A DNA stretch of 8,895 bases from Gammaproteobacteria bacterium (lineage in GTDB: Bacteria; Pseudomonadota; Gammaproteobacteria; DSM-16500): positions 1 to 8,895 of the forward strand of contig SCTP01000233.1 in NCBI GenBank assembly GCA_004322325.1. Direction: 5' to 3'. A model generated the notes under the pieces. It ran no database searches, was not told the DNA's origin, and worked only from the letters and a program-made list of their open reading frames with translations. Of this stretch, positions 5,405 to 8,895 are shown in pieces. The position numbers and the translations under genes are program-made. How positions within the stretch are numbered: the stretch's first letter is position 1; every line of letters begins with the position of its first letter.

Positions 5405-6688
5405 GTGGCAGAGATAATCCAAGCCGTGCGCGGCATGAATGATATTCTTCCCCAAGAATCATTTGTTTGGCAGCATGCTGAGCGCATCATGCGTCGAGTG
5501 TTGCTAAGTTATGGTTATCAAGAAATACGCACGCCCATGGTGGAGAAAACGGAATTATTTAAACGCTCCATCGGTGAAGTCACCGATATTGTCGAGAAAG
5601 AAATGTATTCTTTCCTCGACCGCAACCAAGAAAATCTGACCCTACGTCCAGAAGGCACCGCGTGTTGTGTGCGTGCCGGCATGGAACACGGTCTTTTTTA
5701 TAATCAAATCCAACGCTTATGGTACACTGGCCCTTTCTTTCGACATGAACGACCACAAAAAGGGCGTTATCGCCAATTTCATCAATGTTCAGCAGAAGTC
5801 TTCGGTTTAACCGGCCCGGATATCGATGCGGAATTAATCATGTTATCCGCCACTATCTTAGAAAAATTAGGTCTTAAATCCTTGACCACCTTACAACTCA
5901 ATTCACTCGGCACGGCCGAATCCCGCAGTGAATATCGCAAACGTTTAGTGCACTATCTCAACGAGCATAAAGATCAATTAGATGAAGACAGCGTGCGACG
6001 TTTGCATAAAAATCCATTACGCGTATTAGATAGCAAAAATCCCGATTTGAAACACCTCATTGCCAATGCACCCAAATTGCTCGATCACTTAGATCAAGCC
6101 TCCTTACAGCATTTTGAAACCCTGCAACAGTATTTAACCCAGGCAGGTATCGCTTTCGAGATCAATCCGTGCTTGGTGCGTGGGTTAGATTATTATTCCA
6201 AAACGGTGTTTGAATGGGTCACTGACAAATTAGGTGCACAAGGCACCGTTTGTGCTGGTGGCCGGTATGATACCTTGGTAGAACAGTTAGGTGGAAAACC
6301 CACCTCTGCCATCGGATTTTCCTTAGGCATGGAACGTATTATTTTACTCATGCAGCAAAGTGAGCATAATCACAAAATCGACAGCGGTCTTCATGCTTAT
6401 TTCATTACCGACAGCGAAGCTTCTTTCCCTGCTGCACTTAAAATGGCCAATTATTTGCGTAGTAAAGTCCTCGGGTTAAGACTGATGCTGCATTGCGGCG
6501 GTGGAAGTTTAAAAAGCCAGTTTAAAAAGGCGGATAAGAGTGGCGCACAATATGCCATTATTATGGGTGAACATGAGATCAAAACCCGCTCCGTCTCGTT
6601 AAAAAACTTACGCGAAGACACACCCCAGCAAGCGTTGTATCAAGACGAATTAGCTGAATATTTAAAATTGAAAATTGCGAAGAAGTAA
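5405..6688 (+). CDS. hisS: Histidyl-tRNA synthetase
   Basis: HisRS, a class II synthetase, charges tRNA-His in the cytosol and works as a dimer. The 427-residue product has the normal length (424 in E. coli) and is alignable throughout. It starts at a GTG, and translation as [16 protein letters not shown] matches the family N-terminus. Visible landmarks are TLRPEGT (79-85); motif 2 with [16 protein letters not shown] (112-127, ATP-contacting R113); the histidine-specific signature LVRGLDYY (257-264, catalytic R259); AGGRYD (284-289); and motif 3 with GMER (308-311, R311). The C-terminal anticodon-binding domain (about 330-427) contains the [18 protein letters not shown] stretch (364-381). ispG, the usual preceding gene in gammaproteobacteria, is absent here. 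yfgM follows after 28 nt. Confidence 0.98.
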   Translation: MAEIIQAVRGMNDILPQESFVWQHAERIMRRVLLSYGYQEIRTPMVEKTELFKRSIGEVTDIVEKEMYSFLDRNQENLTLRPEGTACCVRAGMEHGLFYNQIQRLWYTGPFFRHERPQKGRYRQFHQCSAEVFGLTGPDIDAELIMLSATILEKLGLKSLTTLQLNSLGTAESRSEYRKRLVHYLNEHKDQLDEDSVRRLHKNPLRVLDSKNPDLKHLIANAPKLLDHLDQASLQHFETLQQYLTQAGIAFEINPCLVRGLDYYSKTVFEWVTDKLGAQGTVCAGGRYDTLVEQLGGKPTSAIGFSLGMERIILLMQQSEHNHKIDSGLHAYFITDSEASFPAALKMANYLRSKVLGLRLMLHCGGGSLKSQFKKADKSGAQYAIIMGEHEIKTRSVSLKNLREDTPQQALYQDELAEYLKLKIAKK

Positions 6689-6716
6689 GGTTTAATACAG
6701 AGCCTGAGGATCGCCC

Positions 6717-7349
6717 ATGACTGACTATTTAACAGAGCAAGAACAGATAGAACTCCTGAAAAGCTGGATTAAGCAATACACCCCGGTCATCGTGATGGGG
6801 ATTTTAATTGCGGTCATCGGTATTTCCGGCTGGCGTTACTGGCAGCAGCGGGAGGCGAAAATCCTTACCCATGCCTCGGCTGTTTATGATGAAATGCTCA
6901 CCGCACGCTCGCAAAACGATGCAAAAGCCACCTTTATACAAGCTGATAAGCTTTTCACGCACTACCCTCGCACCACTTACAGCCAGATGGCTGCCTTGAT
7001 GCTCGCACGGGATGCCGTTATCAAAAAGAACTATCCGGAAGCAGAAAAACACTTGCAATGGATATTAGATAAAAGCAGTGACACTTCTTTCCGCCAAATA
7101 GCGCGCATTCGTTTAGCGCGTATCCTAATCGCTGAACAAAAACCCGACGCAGCCCTGAAATTATTACAAACGATTGATGATAAAAGCTTCAACGGCTTGA
7201 CCGAAGAAGTCCAAGGGGATGCTTATTATGCGCTAAAAAATAACGCCATGGCGCGTCAATCTTATAAGCAAGCGCTAGCTGATTTACCCAATGCGGAAAT
7301 CATCAGACCTTTATTGCAAATGAAATACGATAACCTGGCGACCACTTAA
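6717..7349 (+). CDS. yfgM: YfgM-like ancillary SecYEG translocon subunit
   Basis: The 210-residue protein has the YfgM plan: a short cytoplasmic N-terminus (MTDYLTEQEQIELLKSWIKQ), one membrane anchor (about residues 22-40) and a periplasmic helical region of TPR-like repeats (for instance TYSQMAALMLARDAV and QIARIRLARILIAEQKPDAAL). In E. coli, YfgM associates with SecYEG and PpiD and passes newly exported proteins to periplasmic chaperones. Length (206 in E. coli) and place between hisS and bamB agree with the assignment. A good ribosome site GAGGA (6706-6710) lies 6 nt before the ATG. The stop codon is one base before the bamB ATG, so translation is likely coupled. Confidence 0.92.
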   Translation: MTDYLTEQEQIELLKSWIKQYTPVIVMGILIAVIGISGWRYWQQREAKILTHASAVYDEMLTARSQNDAKATFIQADKLFTHYPRTTYSQMAALMLARDAVIKKNYPEAEKHLQWILDKSSDTSFRQIARIRLARILIAEQKPDAALKLLQTIDDKSFNGLTEEVQGDAYYALKNNAMARQSYKQALADLPNAEIIRPLLQMKYDNLATT

Positions 7350-7350
7350 A

Positions 7351-8490
7351 ATGAAAAACATTCGAGCCTGTTTAACTCTCCTTACTTTTTCTTTATTACT
7401 AACCGCCTGTGGTTTTTTTGATAAAGATAATACACCCGAGCCTAAGCCTCTCGTTCAATTTAAACCGGAAATCAAACCACATCGCCTCTGGTCTACCCAT
7501 GCTGGTGCCAGTATTGGCGATGATTATCTTAAACTGACGCCTTCTACGAGTGAGACGGCTATTTTTACCGCTAGCACAAATGGAGTTGTCACGTCTGTCA
7601 ATAAAGCGAACGGGCAACGTAACTGGCAAGTTGATACTCGTCTTCCTTTGACGACTGGTCCGGGTGCGGGTGACGGCTTAGTCGTGGTAGCGAGCCGGCG
7701 GGGTGATGTAGAAGCTTTACGGCAGGCGGATGGTGCGATGGTGTGGAAAGCCAGTATCCCTGGTGAAATTCTCGCCAAACCGGCTATCGGTCAAGATGTG
7801 GTGATCGTCAAAGCGATTGATGGCAATATTCATGCACTTGCCGTTCAAGACGGGCATGAACGTTGGGCCACGCAACAAGTGGAACCGAGCTTAATTTTAC
7901 GTGGTTCCAGCACACCGATTATTAGCGACCATAGTGTGATTGTTGGATTTGCCAATGGCAGTCTTTCTCGGCTTGCCTTAAGTGATGGAGAAGCACAATG
8001 GACGCAGGCCATTGCTATTCCGGAAGGGGCATTTGCTATTCAGCGTATGATTGATATTGATGCTGACCCGCTGGTTCTGGATCATCGAATTTATGCGGCT
8101 ACTTATCAAGGTAAAATTAGCTCCTTGGCGTGGGGAACAGGCCAACCGCTCTGGTCGCATGATATTTCTTCCTATACAGGCATGACAGCCGATGAAGAAA
8201 CCGTTTACATTACCGATGCTAAAAGCTATGTTTGGGCCTTTGATGCAGAAAGCGGTTCTGTCGATTGGCGCCAAGAACAATTAGAAGCACGTATTGTGAC
8301 AGCACCGGCAGCGATGGGCCGATATGTGGTGGTCGGCGATGCGCAAGGCTATATCCATTGGCTTGATAAAAAAGACGGGCATTTTGCTGCCCGTGAGTAT
8401 GTGGGTGCCATGTATGCTGCCCCGATTGTCGATAATAATGTGCTTTACCTATTTACTAACAAAGGTGAGTTAATCGCCTACACTTTATAA
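7351..8490 (+). CDS. bamB: Outer-membrane protein assembly factor BamB
   Basis: BamB is a periplasm-facing outer-membrane lipoprotein that binds BamA and helps beta-barrel insertion. The 379-residue product has a signal peptide ending in lipobox LTAC (lipidated C20) and then an eight-bladed propeller. Blade motifs of the PQQ-like type are visible, each with G-x-(V/I/L)...(D/N)G...W: near residues 78-92, 118-132, 158-172, 203-217, 254-268, 292-306 and 333-347, with a closing strand GELIAYTL at the end. The loop SLILRG (180-185) matches the E. coli SLSLRG loop, whose Leu-Leu-Arg contacts BamA, so binding should be kept. Length is near the usual 390. With the BamC-like gene upstream, two Bam lipoproteins lie within 7 kb. 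The ATG comes one base after the yfgM stop, and der follows closely. Confidence 0.97.
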   Translation: MKNIRACLTLLTFSLLLTACGFFDKDNTPEPKPLVQFKPEIKPHRLWSTHAGASIGDDYLKLTPSTSETAIFTASTNGVVTSVNKANGQRNWQVDTRLPLTTGPGAGDGLVVVASRRGDVEALRQADGAMVWKASIPGEILAKPAIGQDVVIVKAIDGNIHALAVQDGHERWATQQVEPSLILRGSSTPIISDHSVIVGFANGSLSRLALSDGEAQWTQAIAIPEGAFAIQRMIDIDADPLVLDHRIYAATYQGKISSLAWGTGQPLWSHDISSYTGMTADEETVYITDAKSYVWAFDAESGSVDWRQEQLEARIVTAPAAMGRYVVVGDAQGYIHWLDKKDGHFAAREYVGAMYAAPIVDNNVLYLFTNKGELIAYTL

Positions 8491-8508
8491 ACTTAATCCT
8501 ATATGAAC

Positions 8509-8895
8509 ATGCTACCTGTTGTTGCAATTGTGGGACGCCCCAATGTGGGCAAGTCCACTTTATTTAATCGCTTAACACGCACACGTGATGCGTTAATTTC
8601 CGCTTATCCGGGCACGACGCGAGACCGGCAATATGGCGATGTGAACTTAAATCATCGGCGGTTTATTATCATTGACACGGGTGGCATTACGGAAGAAACG
8701 GATGACATCGGTAAGCTCATCACGAAACAAGCCTTACAAGCGATTGAGGAATCCGACAAAGTACTTTTTCTCGTTGATGGTCGTGCGGGTATCACGCCGG
8801 AAGATAGTCTCATTGCTGAGACGTTGCGCCGATCAGGAAAGTCTGTGCTGCTTGCTGTTAATAAGATGGAAAGTTTAGATCCTAATCTCCATCTG
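8509..8895 (+). CDS. der: Ribosome-associated GTPase Der (EngA), 5' part cut by window edge
   Basis: Der carries two GTPase domains in tandem and a C-terminal KH-like domain (about 490 residues in E. coli) and is needed for maturation of the 50S ribosomal subunit. Only 129 N-terminal residues are here, covering most of the first GTPase domain: G1 GRPNVGKST (9-17), the G2 threonine in PGTTRDR (T37), G3 DTGG (56-59) and G4 NKME (118-121). G4 has Glu in place of the commoner Asp. The start at 8509 is preferred because MLPVVAIVGRPNVGKS matches the family N-terminus; an in-frame ATG at 8503 is also possible. Neither has a clear ribosome site, so translation may depend on coupling with bamB, whose stop is 12-18 nt upstream. 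The bamB-der pairing is standard in gammaproteobacteria. Confidence 0.97.
   Translation, partial: MLPVVAIVGRPNVGKSTLFNRLTRTRDALISAYPGTTRDRQYGDVNLNHRRFIIIDTGGITEETDDIGKLITKQALQAIEESDKVLFLVDGRAGITPEDSLIAETLRRSGKSVLLAVNKMESLDPNLHL

Noticed and set aside
5133..5462. A 109-codon open frame on the minus strand over the rodZ tail and hisS start
   Set aside because: It mirrors the repetitive Asp/Ser-coding stretch of rodZ, so its Ser/Pro-rich product is a by-product of base composition; it resembles no family and overlaps two well-supported genes.
8860..8871. G4 motif NKME instead of NKxD in the first GTPase domain of Der
   Set aside because: Glu at this place is, to my recollection, found in ordinary Der proteins of other bacteria, so it is not evidence of lost nucleotide specificity.
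1..8895. Mobile elements, CRISPR arrays, phage genes or a defence system
   Set aside because: No direct or inverted repeat arrays, transposase or integrase motifs, or unfamiliar gene clusters were seen; every gene belongs to a recognisable housekeeping family.

Overview
The window looks like a conserved housekeeping segment from a gammaproteobacterium. My best guess is a member of the Legionellales (Legionella/Coxiella/Aquicella-like). That guess rests on three things: the proteins read like gammaproteobacterial family members; the gene order is a variant of the ndk-rlmN-(pilF)-rodZ-(ispG)-hisS-yfgM-bamB-der cluster; and ispG is missing from its usual place, as expected in a lineage that makes isoprenoids by the mevalonate route. 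The genus cannot be fixed from the sequence alone. I see no insertion sequence, phage gene, CRISPR array, toxin or defence gene.

Layout: positions 1-500 (minus strand) hold the 5' part of an ArnT/PMT-type membrane glycosyltransferase, cut by the window edge. A short divergent promoter region (about 501-619) separates it from a plus-strand series that runs to the right edge. First come dapA (lysine/peptidoglycan precursor synthesis) and a very short BamC-like lipoprotein, in the classical dapA-bamC pairing. A tRNA-Ser(CGA) without an encoded CCA end follows, then an MtaD-like amidohydrolase. After a small hairpin with a -10 box in its loop comes the cluster ndk, rlmN, rodZ (short form), hisS, yfgM, bamB and der (cut by the right edge).

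The themes are envelope building and translation. DapA supplies precursors for meso-DAP and lysine. BamC and BamB are lipoproteins of the outer-membrane beta-barrel assembly machine, and YfgM is a periplasmic chaperone-network protein attached to the Sec translocon. RodZ links the cell-shape cytoskeleton to wall synthesis. HisS, RlmN, tRNA-Ser and Der serve tRNA charging, rRNA/tRNA modification and 50S ribosome maturation. Ndk and the MtaD-like enzyme handle nucleotides and adenosine by-products. Many gene junctions are tight (0-3 nt), which suggests cotranscription and translational coupling.

I did not find a previously undescribed system. The points most worth a second look are reductions of known parts: a BamC that is only signal peptide plus N-terminal tail, a RodZ without its periplasmic domain but with an Asp-rich end, loss of pilF and ispG from the cluster, changed allosteric residues in DapA, and a tRNA gene wired between two protein genes.
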